Position numbers and translations under genes: made by a program. This document shows positions 51,689-60,286 of a DNA stretch of 64,000 nucleotides, one piece after another. Every line of letters starts with the position of its first letter. Positions within the stretch are counted from its first letter, which is position 1. The stretch is from DATCYX01 sp963714425 (GTDB lineage: Bacteria; Chloroflexota; Anaerolineae; Anaerolineales; UBA4823): contig CAVQOI010000015.1 of NCBI GenBank assembly GCA_963714425.1, positions 91,148 to 155,147 on the forward strand, given 5' to 3'. Below the pieces are notes generated by a model. It made no database searches. It had not been told where the DNA came from and was given only the letters and a program-made list of their open reading frames with translations.

Positions 51689-52732
51689 ATGGATCAAATA
51701 AAGAGAATTCTTTCCGGGCTGCTCATTATGTTTTTCGTCGTTGCTTGCAGCAATCTAACCGCAACTCCCAAAGTGGTTGAGTCAGAAACATCCGGCTTTC
51801 CATCCGCAGTTCCAACTGCGCAGGCACCTGCCGCCCCAACACCGCTGTTGCCCGCAACATCCGGCGTTCCATCCGCAGTTCCAACTGCGCAGGCACCTGC
51901 CGCCCCAACACCGCTGTTGCCCGCAACGCCAACATACCAACCCACACCAGATATGCCCACACCCACTCTCAGCACCTTGTTGGATAGACATCTGGAAACC
52001 AACGTCGCGAAGGATATCGCCTATACCAGCGAACAAAAAATGGATATTTATTCACCGATTATGCCTGGAGACTGGCCGATCGTAGTGGTGCTGCATGGCG
52101 GTGGCTCAACGAAATCAGAAGTTCAGGGCATCAGTCAAGCGATTGCGCAAAGAGGGGCGGTCGTTTTTGCACCGCAATACCGTTCGAGCGAACCACTTCT
52201 GCCCAGTGACTCAATTACGCAAGGCCCGGAAGATGCGGCGTGCGCCGTCAGGTTTGCACGGGCGAACGCGGCTGAGTATGGAACAAAGCCCACGCCGCGC
52301 TTGATTTTGGTTGGTCATTCGGCTGGAGGCGCGATTGGCATGACCGTCATGTTAGCAGGCGATGATTTCGAAGGCGACTGCCTAATTAATGAAGGTTCAG
52401 CGTTGCCCGACGCTTTTGTAGGATTGGATGTACCATATGATATTCTGTCGCTACATTCCCCAGACAATTTAAAAAAAGCGCCTTTGGAGCAGTGGAGATT
52501 GATGGACCCATTCAGCTATGTGGATCGCAAACCCATTCGCCAGAATGTTTCTTTTTATTTGTTGTGCGGTGTGGAGGATGGATGCCGCCAGATGAGTTTA
52601 CGGATGCACCAGGCTTTGCAGGCGGCAGGTTACTCATCCTATCTGGCTTTTCTTCCGGGTGTGAGTCATACGATGATGGCTAGCCCCAGCACCAAACCGG
52701 TATTAAGCGTCATTCTGGAGGCGATGCAATAA
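51689..52732 (+). CDS. Alpha/beta-hydrolase lipoprotein
   Basis: A 347-residue secreted lipoprotein. The signal peptide ends in the lipobox VVAC with Cys20. Residues 21-95 are a Pro/Thr/Ala linker containing a duplicated 23-residue unit. The hydrolase domain follows, with the HGGG oxyanion motif (VVLHGGGS near 132), the nucleophile GHSAGG near 210, an acid in CGVEDG and a late His in GVSHTMM. It is probably an esterase or lipase of the BD-FAE/carboxylesterase kind anchored outside the membrane. AGGAGG lies seven bases upstream. It has its own promoter-terminator setting within the accessory island. Confidence 0.8.
   Translation: MDQIKRILSGLLIMFFVVACSNLTATPKVVESETSGFPSAVPTAQAPAAPTPLLPATSGVPSAVPTAQAPAAPTPLLPATPTYQPTPDMPTPTLSTLLDRHLETNVAKDIAYTSEQKMDIYSPIMPGDWPIVVVLHGGGSTKSEVQGISQAIAQRGAVVFAPQYRSSEPLLPSDSITQGPEDAACAVRFARANAAEYGTKPTPRLILVGHSAGGAIGMTVMLAGDDFEGDCLINEGSALPDAFVGLDVPYDILSLHSPDNLKKAPLEQWRLMDPFSYVDRKPIRQNVSFYLLCGVEDGCRQMSLRMHQALQAAGYSSYLAFLPGVSHTMMASPSTKPVLSVILEAMQ
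51791..51928 (+). repeat. 69-bp tandem duplication in lipoprotein linker
   Basis: Two almost identical 69-bp units encode SG(F/V)PSAVPTAQAPAAPTP and the following LLPAT. Only two or three bases differ, so the duplication is recent. It lengthens the surface linker. Confidence 0.9.
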
Positions 52733-52843
52733 GCGAATTAGCAGATCTTTTGGATTTTTAAAATCCTAAAGGTCAGGCTAACGCAAAATGATCTCGGATA
52801 AAAAAAGATGTATAATCCGAATCGCTTCTGGAGGCGCTCTCAA

Positions 52844-52960
52844 ATGGAACAATTTCCGGTTCTCATTCTTACCGGCAGACCTGCGTCCGGCAAGAGTGAG
52901 ATCATCGACTATCTATTGCATCTCGACCCGGTGGAGCGTTTGCATCGTTTTCGGATATAA
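52844..52960 (+). pseudogene. Truncated P-loop kinase-like gene
   Basis: A 38-codon fragment with TATAAT at 52811-52816, a GGAGG site and an ATG all intact. It encodes MEQFPVLILTGRPASGKSEI, a Walker A start. The reading ends in TAA just where a dispersed CACGAAG-type repeat begins. P-loop kinases are normally at least 180 residues, so the rest has been lost. The start resembles a nucleotide-kinase-like family I associate with Anaerolineae. Confidence 0.6.
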
Positions 52961-52963
52961 GCC

Positions 52964-53003
52964 TCTTCGTGTCTTCGTGTCCTTCGTGCCCTTCGTGGTA
53001 AAT
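52964..53003 (-). repeat. CACGAAG-type dispersed repeat, copy 2
   Basis: On the minus strand: ACCACGAAG, GGCACGAAG, GACACGAAG, ACACGAAG in series. It abuts the broken P-loop gene on one side and the end of the GyrI-like gene on the other. It is inverted relative to copy 1 at 50361. Confidence 0.75.
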
Positions 53004-53009
53004 TTATTC

Positions 53010-53474
53010 TCAGCTGTTTTTCAAGGGAAAGACGATGCGCGTCTGCGGCTCTTCGTAAGGCGGCTGGGTGGGATCGTTGAGATAGTACTCGATGGCTTCC
53101 CCTGTGGCTTCGTAGCCCTGGTCTTTTACGAACTGTGCCAGCTCATCGTAAGCTGGTCCGCAATCCGCATATGGCCCAACGTGCAGGCAGGTGGCAATTT
53201 TTCCGGCTTCCATGCGGGCGGCGTGGACCTCTCCCTTGCCAGGGATGGGCTGGGACGTGGGAAAGCCCAGCTCGACATCCAGGTCTTGCATGTCCATGTT
53301 GTAGTAGATGACGAAAGGATGCCCGACCGGGCTCACCCCCAGCTCGCCCAGGTATTGCATGATGGCTCCGTAGCCTTTCCCCAGCACATGGGGCAGCTCC
53401 TCCACGGGTGTCCTGGTGCGGATGGTCAGCGTGGGCTGGGCAGCTTGCTCGCTTATCTCGCACTCGTATGGCAT
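53010..53474 (-). CDS. GyrI-like / effector-binding domain protein
   Basis: A 154-residue stand-alone effector-binding domain of the GyrI/SOUL-like fold (as in AraC and BmrR sensors): TRTPVEELPHVLGKGYGAIMQ, HPFVIYYNMD, LDVELGFP, and a conserved Glu/Tyr pocket around MEAGKIATCLHVGPY. Such proteins bind or hydrolyse small hydrophobic compounds. No DNA-binding domain is attached. Confidence 0.8.
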   Translation of the reverse strand: MPYECEISEQAAQPTLTIRTRTPVEELPHVLGKGYGAIMQYLGELGVSPVGHPFVIYYNMDMQDLDVELGFPTSQPIPGKGEVHAARMEAGKIATCLHVGPYADCGPAYDELAQFVKDQGYEATGEAIEYYLNDPTQPPYEEPQTRIVFPLKNS

Positions 53475-53498
53475 GGTTTCCCTCCCGATTGCTCAATG

Positions 53499-53545
53499 TG
53501 AAGGTTGAAAGTTAGCAGGTTTGAGCGTTGAAAGATCTCAAATCC
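53499..53545. repeat. GAAGGTTGAAAG-type dispersed repeat
   Basis: GTGAAGGTTGAAAGTTAGC and GAGCGTTGAAAG form a degenerate A/G-rich repeat. Related stretches lie at 45031-45078 (inside mvhD2) and 56706-56745 (between nuoF and hoxU-like genes), in the opposite orientation on the plus strand. Confidence 0.55.
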
Positions 53546-53643
53546 TTAGTTAATTATAGATCATGCGTTCTAGATTGTCAAGCTGTATGGGTTAATCCCC
53601 CACCCCTGCTCTCCCCCGCTCGCTGGGGAGGGAGATTTGTCGA

Positions 53644-53690
53644 AAAATAGGCTGGTGTGCGAGTCATGACCCGCACACCAGCCTATTTTT
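53644..53690. terminator. Strong bidirectional terminator after fdhA
   Basis: AAAAATAGGCTGGTGTGCG pairs perfectly with CGCACACCAGCCTATTTTT around a 9-base loop. It lies 12 bp after the fdhA stop and is flanked by further T-runs. Confidence 0.85.
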
Positions 53691-53701
53691 CAAGTTTTTT
53701 C

Positions 53702-55864
53702 TTAATACCGGCCGCGGTGCAGCTCTGCTTCAGGGTTGGGCAGATCCGTCTCGCTCACCGCCTCGATCTTCACTGCGCAGGCTTTGTACTCGGGGATTAA
53801 GGCCTCGGGGTCGAGGGCATCGATGGTCAGCAGGTTGGCTGCAGCCTCGGCGAAATGGAACGGGATGAAGACCACCCCAACGCGCGTCTTCTCGGTCACC
53901 GAGGCGCGCAGCGCCACCGTTCCACGCCGGGATGAAACGCGTACAGCCTGCCCATCGCGTATGTCCATCAGAGCAGCATCTGCCGGGTGCAATTCCACGC
54001 GCGCCTCCGGGTATAGCTCATCCAGTTTTGAGTTGCGCGTCATTGTTCCGCCGTGCCAGTGCTCCAGCACGCGACCCGTGCTGAGGATGAAGGGATATTC
54101 ATCATTGGGCAGCTCCACGCTGGGTATAAACTCCAAGGGGTGAAACTTTCCGCGCCCGCGGGGGAAGCTCTCAGCGAACAAAAAGGGCGTGCCCGGGTGG
54201 GATTCGTCTTCTACAGGCACCTGAAGTCCGGTATTTTCGATGCGCTCGTAGGTCACACCGCTGTATTCCAGCGCCACACTGCCGACCTCCGCCAGGATCT
54301 CGGATGGATGGCTGTAATCCCAGCCGGCTGAGCCGGGTACGCCCAGGCGGGCTTCGATGCGCTTCGCGAGATCGCAGATGATTTGCCAGTCGGGGCGCGA
54401 TTCCCCACGAGGATCGAGCGCCTGGCGCACGCGCTGCACGCGCCGGTCGGTATTCGTGAAGGTGCCGTCCTTTTCCGCCCAGGATGTCGAGGGCAGGAAC
54501 ACATCGGCAAATGCGCCTGATTCATTGATGAAAAGGTCTTGCGCCACGATGAACTCGAGCTGCTGCATGTGGTGGTGGGTCTGGTTCAGATTGGGCTCGC
54601 TCATCATGGGGTTCTCGCCCATAATGTACAACGAGCGCACCCCACCCGGGTGGGCATGGGAGAGGATCTCCGTTGTGGTCAAGCCGCGCTTCAGGCTCAG
54701 CCCGCCCGCCTCGACGTTCCAGCGGCGCTCCCACTTCCTAGCATTTTCGGGGTCGTCCACTAGCATATAGCCAGGGTAATGGTAGGGCATGCAGCCCATA
54801 TCGGATGCGCCCTGTACATTGTTCTGCCCGCGCAGCGGGTTCAGACCGGTGCCCTGCCGTCCGATGTGTCCGGTGAGTAGCGCCAGGTGAATCACCGCCA
54901 GCGCGCTGGCTGTTCCGTGCGAGAGCTGCGAAATGCCCATTCCCCAATAAATGGCACCGCGCTCTGCCTGGGCGTACATGCGTGCAGCCTGCACGATCAA
55001 ATCGCGATCCACGCCCGAGACCATCTCCGCATACTCGGGGGTGAACTTCTCCATCGATGCGGCGAATTCCTCAAAATTTTCAGTGCGTTTCTCAACAAAA
55101 TCCAAGTTAACCAGGTTTTCTTTGAGAATCACGTGTGCCATGGCGCTGAAGACGGGCACGTTCGTGCCCGGTTTGAGCGGCAGCCACAGCGTGGCAAAGT
55201 CGCACAGCTCCGTGCGTCGGGGGTCGATGACAATCAGTTTTGCGCCGTGCTTCATCACTGCTGCCTTCATCTGCAGGGCGATGATGGGGTGATTTTCGGG
55301 GGTGTTCGATCCGGTGACGATGAACACATCGCTGTGGATCACCTCTGAGGCGGTGTTGCTCATCGCCGAAGAGCCCACCGCCTGCTGCAACGCCACCACC
55401 GAGCCAGCATGGCACAGGCGGGTGCAGTGGTCCACGTTGTTGGTGCGGAAAAGAGCGCGGAACATCTTCTGCAGCAGGTAGTTGTCTTCGTTCGTGGCTT
55501 TGGCGCAGCAGTACACCGCCAGCGCTTCGGGACCATCCCGCCGGTAGATCTCCACCAGCCGGTCGGCGGTGTAGTCAAGAGCCTCATCCCAGGAGACCTC
55601 TTCCCATTCGTCCCGCTCAAATGCCTGGGTGCGCACACCAGGCACCTGGCGCACCTTGCGAATCATTGGAGATGTCACCCGCCGGGGATGGTAGACAAAG
55701 TCGTAGCCGAAGCGTCCCTTCACGCACAGATTTCCCTGGTTCACCACCGCGTCAAAAGGCGAAGTCACCCGGTAGATCGTATCTTCTTTAATATGTAACT
55801 CTAAATTACAGCCCACCCCGCAGTACGGGCAGGTGGTGGAAACGACACGGTCTGCCTGGATCAT
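53702..55864 (-). CDS. fdhA: Formate dehydrogenase catalytic subunit (Cys form)
   Basis: A 720-residue molybdopterin (bis-MGD) oxidoreductase. The N-terminal 4Fe-4S motif is C-P-Y-C-G-V-G-C followed by the Cys in GNLCVKGR. The active-site segment is NNVDHCTRLCHAGSV, with Cys in the metal-ligand position, where many relatives have selenocysteine. GSNTPENHP and GLNPLRGQNNVQGASDMG bind the cofactor. The C-terminal domain has EYPFILSTGR and the barrel. It interconverts formate and CO2. The ATG at 55864 has GGAGG five bases upstream. It forms a unit with the hoxU-like and nuoEF genes. Confidence 0.93.
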   Translation of the reverse strand: MIQADRVVSTTCPYCGVGCNLELHIKEDTIYRVTSPFDAVVNQGNLCVKGRFGYDFVYHPRRVTSPMIRKVRQVPGVRTQAFERDEWEEVSWDEALDYTADRLVEIYRRDGPEALAVYCCAKATNEDNYLLQKMFRALFRTNNVDHCTRLCHAGSVVALQQAVGSSAMSNTASEVIHSDVFIVTGSNTPENHPIIALQMKAAVMKHGAKLIVIDPRRTELCDFATLWLPLKPGTNVPVFSAMAHVILKENLVNLDFVEKRTENFEEFAASMEKFTPEYAEMVSGVDRDLIVQAARMYAQAERGAIYWGMGISQLSHGTASALAVIHLALLTGHIGRQGTGLNPLRGQNNVQGASDMGCMPYHYPGYMLVDDPENARKWERRWNVEAGGLSLKRGLTTTEILSHAHPGGVRSLYIMGENPMMSEPNLNQTHHHMQQLEFIVAQDLFINESGAFADVFLPSTSWAEKDGTFTNTDRRVQRVRQALDPRGESRPDWQIICDLAKRIEARLGVPGSAGWDYSHPSEILAEVGSVALEYSGVTYERIENTGLQVPVEDESHPGTPFLFAESFPRGRGKFHPLEFIPSVELPNDEYPFILSTGRVLEHWHGGTMTRNSKLDELYPEARVELHPADAALMDIRDGQAVRVSSRRGTVALRASVTEKTRVGVVFIPFHFAEAAANLLTIDALDPEALIPEYKACAVKIEAVSETDLPNPEAELHRGRY

Positions 55865-55872
55865 AGTTACCT

Positions 55873-55965
55873 CCAAGAAGAGAATAGAGAGCGGAGAGTA
55901 GAGAGCAGTTATCGGAGATGAATTGCTTGTTCTATGACTATTCTCTATTCTCTATTCTCTGTTCT
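55873..55965. repeat. TATTCTC/GAGAATA simple repeat cluster
   Basis: The region between fdhA and the hoxU-like gene holds GAGAATAGAGAG and GGAGAGTAGAGAG on one side, then repeated CTATTCTCTATTCTC on the other. The second block is read as the last codons of the hoxU-like gene. A related stretch (GATTAGAGATTCGAGAATAG) lies at 24236-24262. Confidence 0.6.
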
Positions 55966-56657
55966 CTTTTCCTTTTCCTCTCACTCCTCGTCATCTGCAT
56001 AATCTCATCCGGTGTCACGCCCTGCTCCATCAGCCACTCGCGCTTGGGTTTGAGGGCGCCGGTGGGGCATACGCCCACACACTGCCCGCAGAACACGCAG
56101 GTGGTGGCAGGCATGGTTTGCTCGAAGAAGGTGGCAATCGAAGTTTCAAATCCGCGCCCGCTGAAATTGATGGCGTATGTATATTGGGCATCCTCGGCGC
56201 ACACCTGCACGCATCGCCAGCACAGCACACACTTTGCGTAATCACGGATGTACATGGGGTTGTCGTCGATCACAGGTGGATCGCGGCGCTCAGCATGGGG
56301 AAAACGCTCGCTTTCTACACCGTAATCCTCCAGGAAGCCCTGGATCTCCGGCGCCTCGGAGAGGTCCACGGCAGAGGCGAGCATTTCCAGGATCGTGCGC
56401 CGGCTGCGCTCTACCTTGTCGTTGCGCGTGTGCACTACCATCCCCTCGCTCACCTGCGCCACGCAGGAGGCGCTGAGCACGCGCGCCCCTTCCACTTCTA
56501 CCACGCACAGGCGGCACAGGGCGTTGGCAGTGCAGGCTTCGTGGTAGCAAATGGTGGGAATGTGCTCGCCGATCTGCTTGGCGGCGTCCAAAATCGTCGT
56601 TCCTGCCGGGACGCTCACTTTTTGTCTATCGATGGTTAAAGTCACTTCTTCGGTCAT
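55938..56657 (-). CDS. HoxU/NuoG-N-like iron-sulfur subunit
   Basis: A 239-residue electron-transfer subunit. A plant-type 2Fe-2S domain (CYHEACTANALCRLCVVE, then the distal Cys in LSASCVA) is followed by the NuoG His-Cys region. Two 4Fe-4S motifs come next: C-V-L-C-W-R-C-V-Q-V-C and C-V-F-C-G-Q-C-V-G-V-C-P. It links the FdhA active site to the NuoF-type flavin subunit. The final residues (KRKREQRIENRE) are encoded by a simple repeat and are probably not part of the ancestral protein. AGGAAACCAA precedes the ATG. Confidence 0.88.
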   Translation of the reverse strand: MTEEVTLTIDRQKVSVPAGTTILDAAKQIGEHIPTICYHEACTANALCRLCVVEVEGARVLSASCVAQVSEGMVVHTRNDKVERSRRTILEMLASAVDLSEAPEIQGFLEDYGVESERFPHAERRDPPVIDDNPMYIRDYAKCVLCWRCVQVCAEDAQYTYAINFSGRGFETSIATFFEQTMPATTCVFCGQCVGVCPTGALKPKREWLMEQGVTPDEIMQMTRSERKRKREQRIENRE

Positions 56658-56738
56658 TTGGTTTCCTCGGGCAGATAGCGAAAGGTACAGGCTGTTTCGG
56701 GATTAAGAAATAACCTTCAACCTTTAATTTTCAAACAT

Positions 56739-58455
56739 TCAACGAAATAGTTGAGGCCAGAGCTTCATAGCGCTCAGCACGGCGGTGGCAGCGGTCTGGC
56801 CCAGCCCGCACAGCGAGGCATCCGTCATCGTCCAGCCCACATCAGACAATCGCTCGGCGTCACCCGGCAACAGATTGCCCGCTGCGATACGGGTGAGAAT
56901 CTCATGCTGGCGCTGCGTGCCTAGCTGGCACGGGTAGCACTTGCCGCACGAACTCGTGGGCGAAGAAGCGCCCCAGGCGCACCAGCACGTCACGCAAATC
57001 GCGGCTGTCGTCGAAGACCATCACCACGCCCGAGCCGAGAGGCAAGCCGGCCGCGCGCAGGTCCTCGAAACTCATACGCACATCAAGCTGTTCGTGTGTG
57101 GCGAAGGCGCCTGCCGCACCACCGAACAGGATGGTCTGCAATCCGTTCCCGTTGCGCATGCCGCCTGCCAGGTCGAATACCAGGTGGCGCAGAGTAATAC
57201 CGAAAGGGACTTCGTACAACCCCGGGCGAGCCACATCCCCCGATACGCAAAACAGCTTGGGTCCGGGTGAATTCTCCGTGCCGATCTGGCGGTAAGCCGT
57301 CGCGCCATGCTTGAACAAATAGGGCACGTTGCTCAATGTCTCCACGTTGTTGACGGCTGTGGGCTTGCCGAACAGGCCGTGCGTGGTGGGGAAGGGCGGC
57401 TTGACGCGCGGGAATCCACGCCGGCCCTCGATGGCTTCAAAAAGGGCAGTCTCTTCGCCGCAGATATACGCCCCGGCTCCCAGGCGCAGCTCCACGTCGA
57501 AATCGAAACCCGACTCGAGGATATTTTTTCCCAGGTAGCCTGCCTGGCGCGCTTGTTCAGCGGCGTCACTCATAATTTGGAAAGCGGCTGGATACTCGCC
57601 GCGCACGAAGATATACCCAAGGTGCGCGCCGATTGCGTAAGCGGCGATGATCATGCCTTCCAGTACGCGCTGCGGGTCGCCCTCCATCAGGACGCGGTCT
57701 TTGAAGGTGCCTGGCTCGGATTCGTCGGCGTTGCATACCACGTATTTTGGCGATCCCTTCGCACTGGCTGCACCCTCCCACTTGATACCGGTAGGGAAAG
57801 CCGCCCCGCCGCGCCCTACCAGCCCTGAAGCCTTCACCTCAGCAATCACCGCCCCGGGGGTCAACTTGAGTGCTTTCTTAAGCCCGGTGTACCCACCACC
57901 GGCGACGTATTTGTGCAGAGATGTAGGCATCCCATTGGCGCAATTTTCGGTCAGGATGTGCAAGTCGCCGCCCAAAACCGGGCCGGGTGGAGGGCTATCC
58001 TCGGAGAGCAGCTCGTCAAAGGTGGGCGCGGCGGCCGCGCTGACCGCCCGCTCGTTCACCAGCACTGCCGGGGCGTGCTCGCACAGACCCAGGCAGGGGG
58101 CGCGCTCGACCATAACGGACCCGTCGGCGCTGGGCTCATCGAGCTGCACACCCAGGTGGGAGCATAAATTATTCAGCAGCGCCTCGCCGCCTGCCAATGC
58201 GCAGGCCGGGTCGGTGCATACCCGCACCATTTTCTCTCCGGTCGGTTGGCGGTAGAACATGCTGTAGAAATCGATCACACCATAAACGTCTGCCAGGGGT
58301 ACGCTCAGCAGGCGGCCTATCTCTGCCGCCACAGGTTCGGGTAAATAGCCGTAGTGTTTCTGTGCTGCGTGCAAGGCGGGCAAAAGGGCAGAGCGTCCTT
58401 GGGGGAGATATTCACTTAAGAGGGAAGGGAGAGGTTGGAGATCGAAATCCGACAT
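56739..58455 (-). CDS. nuoEF: Fused NuoE-NuoF NADH-dehydrogenase subunit, frameshifted near 3' end
   Basis: Residues 1-145 are NuoE-like, with a 2Fe-2S site (CTDPAC and CLGLCEHAP). Residues from about 165 are NuoF-like: FMN/NADH loop GRGGAAFPTGIKWE, VCNADESEPGTFKDR and GAGAYICGEETALFEAIEG. The C-terminal 4Fe-4S motif S-C-G-K-C-Y-P-C is only found in another frame. One extra T at 56951-56952 separates FFAHE from it; removing that base restores a full NuoF to 56739. The fusion of NuoE to NuoF is uncommon. It would oxidise or reduce NAD for formate dehydrogenase. GGAGGAACA precedes the ATG at 58455. Confidence 0.85.
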
Positions 58456-58491
58456 TGTTCCTCCGGGATGTCCATTGTACCCCAATTTCCT

Positions 58492-59256
58492 TTATTGATC
58501 TTTCCTCATCCTGCGGATGAACGCCATGGTATTTAACCCCCTCTCCAACATATACGTAAGGTAATACTCCATGAGCGTCTCGATCTCGCGCATCACCGCA
58601 AGGGGGATTTTCGCCCGCCTGGCATCGGCGTAGCTGCTGCGCTGGAAGTGACGCAGGTATTTCAACCCTGCCAGCGTGATCGGCTTTGCCCCTTTCTCCT
58701 TACGCCCGCAAGACGGGCATAACACACCCCCATGTTCTGCCGAGAAATACTGGTCCTCAGCCTGGATCTGCTTGCCGCAGTGGGCGCAGTCGAAGAGCTG
58801 CGGGCGGAAACCCAGCAAGTCGAGCAGGCGGATTTCGTAATAGTGCACCACCAGCCCGGGATCTGGCTCACTTGCCAGCCGGCCCAGCGTCTCCACCAGC
58901 AGGCGGTACAGGGAGCTGTTTTCCCCCTCTTCGTAGGTGAAGCGGTCTATCAGCTCGACAATATGGCTGGCATAACCCCACAATTGCAAGTCCTCTCGCA
59001 GCGGAATGAAGGCCTCGATTGTCTCTGCTTGGGTGATGATTGGCAGGTCGCGCCCGCGCGCCAGTTGCAGATTGCTGCGTGTGAACGGCTCCAGGTGACC
59101 TGCCTTGCGCGAGTGCAGCTTGCGCACGCCCTTTGCCAAGGCACGCAGCTTGCCCTGCTGCCGCGTAAACAGCCACAGCAGGCGGTCGGCTTCACCCCAG
59201 TCACTGTGGCGCAGCACCACCGCCTCGACGCGGAAAGAGCGCTCACGCTCAGGCAT
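58492..59256 (-). CDS. recO: DNA repair protein RecO
   Basis: A 254-residue protein. The N-terminal OB fold begins RVEAVVLRHSDWGEADRLLWLFT and the helical part has a zinc site (C-A-H-C and C-P-S-C) near 150-175, as in many RecO proteins. RecO loads RecA onto single-stranded DNA in the RecFOR pathway. The ATG at 59256 (MPERERSFR) is preferred. It is divergent from rplI. Confidence 0.9.
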   Translation of the reverse strand: MPERERSFRVEAVVLRHSDWGEADRLLWLFTRQQGKLRALAKGVRKLHSRKAGHLEPFTRSNLQLARGRDLPIITQAETIEAFIPLREDLQLWGYASHIVELIDRFTYEEGENSSLYRLLVETLGRLASEPDPGLVVHYYEIRLLDLLGFRPQLFDCAHCGKQIQAEDQYFSAEHGGVLCPSCGRKEKGAKPITLAGLKYLRHFQRSSYADARRAKIPLAVMREIETLMEYYLTYMLERGLNTMAFIRRMRKDQ

Positions 59257-59462
59257 AAGGCGATTATACATCACACCCGTTTCCCCTCATCCCTTCCTCC
59301 ATGCAATTACTCCCCTCCCCCGTTTGCGGGGGTGGGGGAACATGTGGATCGAGGTCGGACGGCCTGGAATCACAATTTTTTCAACGCTGTGGTAAAATCC
59401 CCCTGCCCGAGGCGTTGTACCCTTCGCCCGGGAAAATCTCTATTGAAAGGGCTTGATGCAAG

Positions 59463-60167
59463 ATGAAAGTGCTTTTGCTGGAAGACGTTTACAAACTTGG
59501 CCGGGCTGGTGACATTAAAAAGGTCGCCGATGGCTTCGGTCGCAACTACCTGATCCCGCACAGTCTGGCAGTGCTGGCAACCCCCGGTGCGCTGAAGCAG
59601 GTGGAGCATATCAAGTCGCGCGCTTCTGCCAGCCGCAACGCGCTTAATAAGGAAATGAGCGGCGTTGCCGGAAAGCTGGAGAAGCTCACCTTAGCCTTCC
59701 CTGCCCGCGCCGGTGAGACTGGGAAGCTGTACGGCTCCATTACCACCCAATTGATCTCGGATGCGATAAACAGCAAGCTGGATGTATCCATTGACCGCCG
59801 GCAGGTGGATGCTCAACCCATCCGTACCCTGGGTGAACACATCATACGTGTGCACCTGACGGTTGACCTGGTGCCGGAAGTACGCGTGATCGTACACCGA
59901 GAGGGTGAGTTGGTCGAGTCAGCCCTGCTGCCACCCGAACCTGAGCCGGTTGTAGAAGCTGCTCTAGCTACAATAGAATCCGAGCCTGCGGCCGATGTGC
60001 CAGAAGAGGAAATTGAAGCTCCTCAAGCCGATGCCCAAACGGAAGCGGAGCCGGTGGCGGAAGTGGCAGATGCAGAGCCAGAGCCAGAAGCAGAGCCAGA
60101 GCTAGATGCTGAGCCAGAGCCAGATGCAGAGCCAGAGGCTGACGAAGAGACTGAAGCCCCTGAGTGA
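59463..60167 (+). CDS. rplI: Ribosomal protein L9 with long acidic C-terminal extension
   Basis: Residues 1-148 are canonical bL9: MKVLLLEDVYKLGRAGDIKKVADGFGRNYLIP and the C-domain region LYGSITTQLISDAI. bL9 usually ends near residue 150. Here about 85 more residues, almost all Glu, Pro, Ala and Asp (EPEPEAEPELDAEPEP), follow. The repetitive GAGCCAGA codons suggest slippage growth. The tail would reach out from the 50S surface near L1. Function of the extension is unknown. Confidence 0.93.
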   Translation: MKVLLLEDVYKLGRAGDIKKVADGFGRNYLIPHSLAVLATPGALKQVEHIKSRASASRNALNKEMSGVAGKLEKLTLAFPARAGETGKLYGSITTQLISDAINSKLDVSIDRRQVDAQPIRTLGEHIIRVHLTVDLVPEVRVIVHREGELVESALLPPEPEPVVEAALATIESEPAADVPEEEIEAPQADAQTEAEPVAEVADAEPEPEAEPELDAEPEPDAEPEADEETEAPE

Positions 60168-60209
60168 GCCTATCTGAGAAGGGGAGTAGCGCTCCTTCTC
60201 CATATCGAG

Positions 60210-60263
60210 CAGGGGCGGGATTGTAGGAGCATATCGACAGGCGCTCCAGCAGACCCGCCCCTG
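60210..60263 (+). promoter_or_regulatory. Long hairpin between rplI and the RodZ-like gene
   Basis: CAGGGGCGGG (60210-60219) pairs with CCCGCCCCTG (60254-60263), and inside it GGAGC pairs with GCTCC. A smaller hairpin (GAGAAGGGGAG/CTCCTTCTC) lies just after the rplI stop. There is no long T-run. It could be a terminator without U-tract or a leader structure of the next gene. Confidence 0.4.
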
Positions 60264-60286
60264 GTGTTGTCTCCAGGTCGAGAAGT

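Noticed and set aside
53592..53636. CRISPR-like repeat in the CCCC/GGGG-rich stretch
   Set aside because: It is a single imperfect palindrome (CTCTCCCCCGCTCGCTGGGG) without spacers; a similar one lies at 59306-59343.
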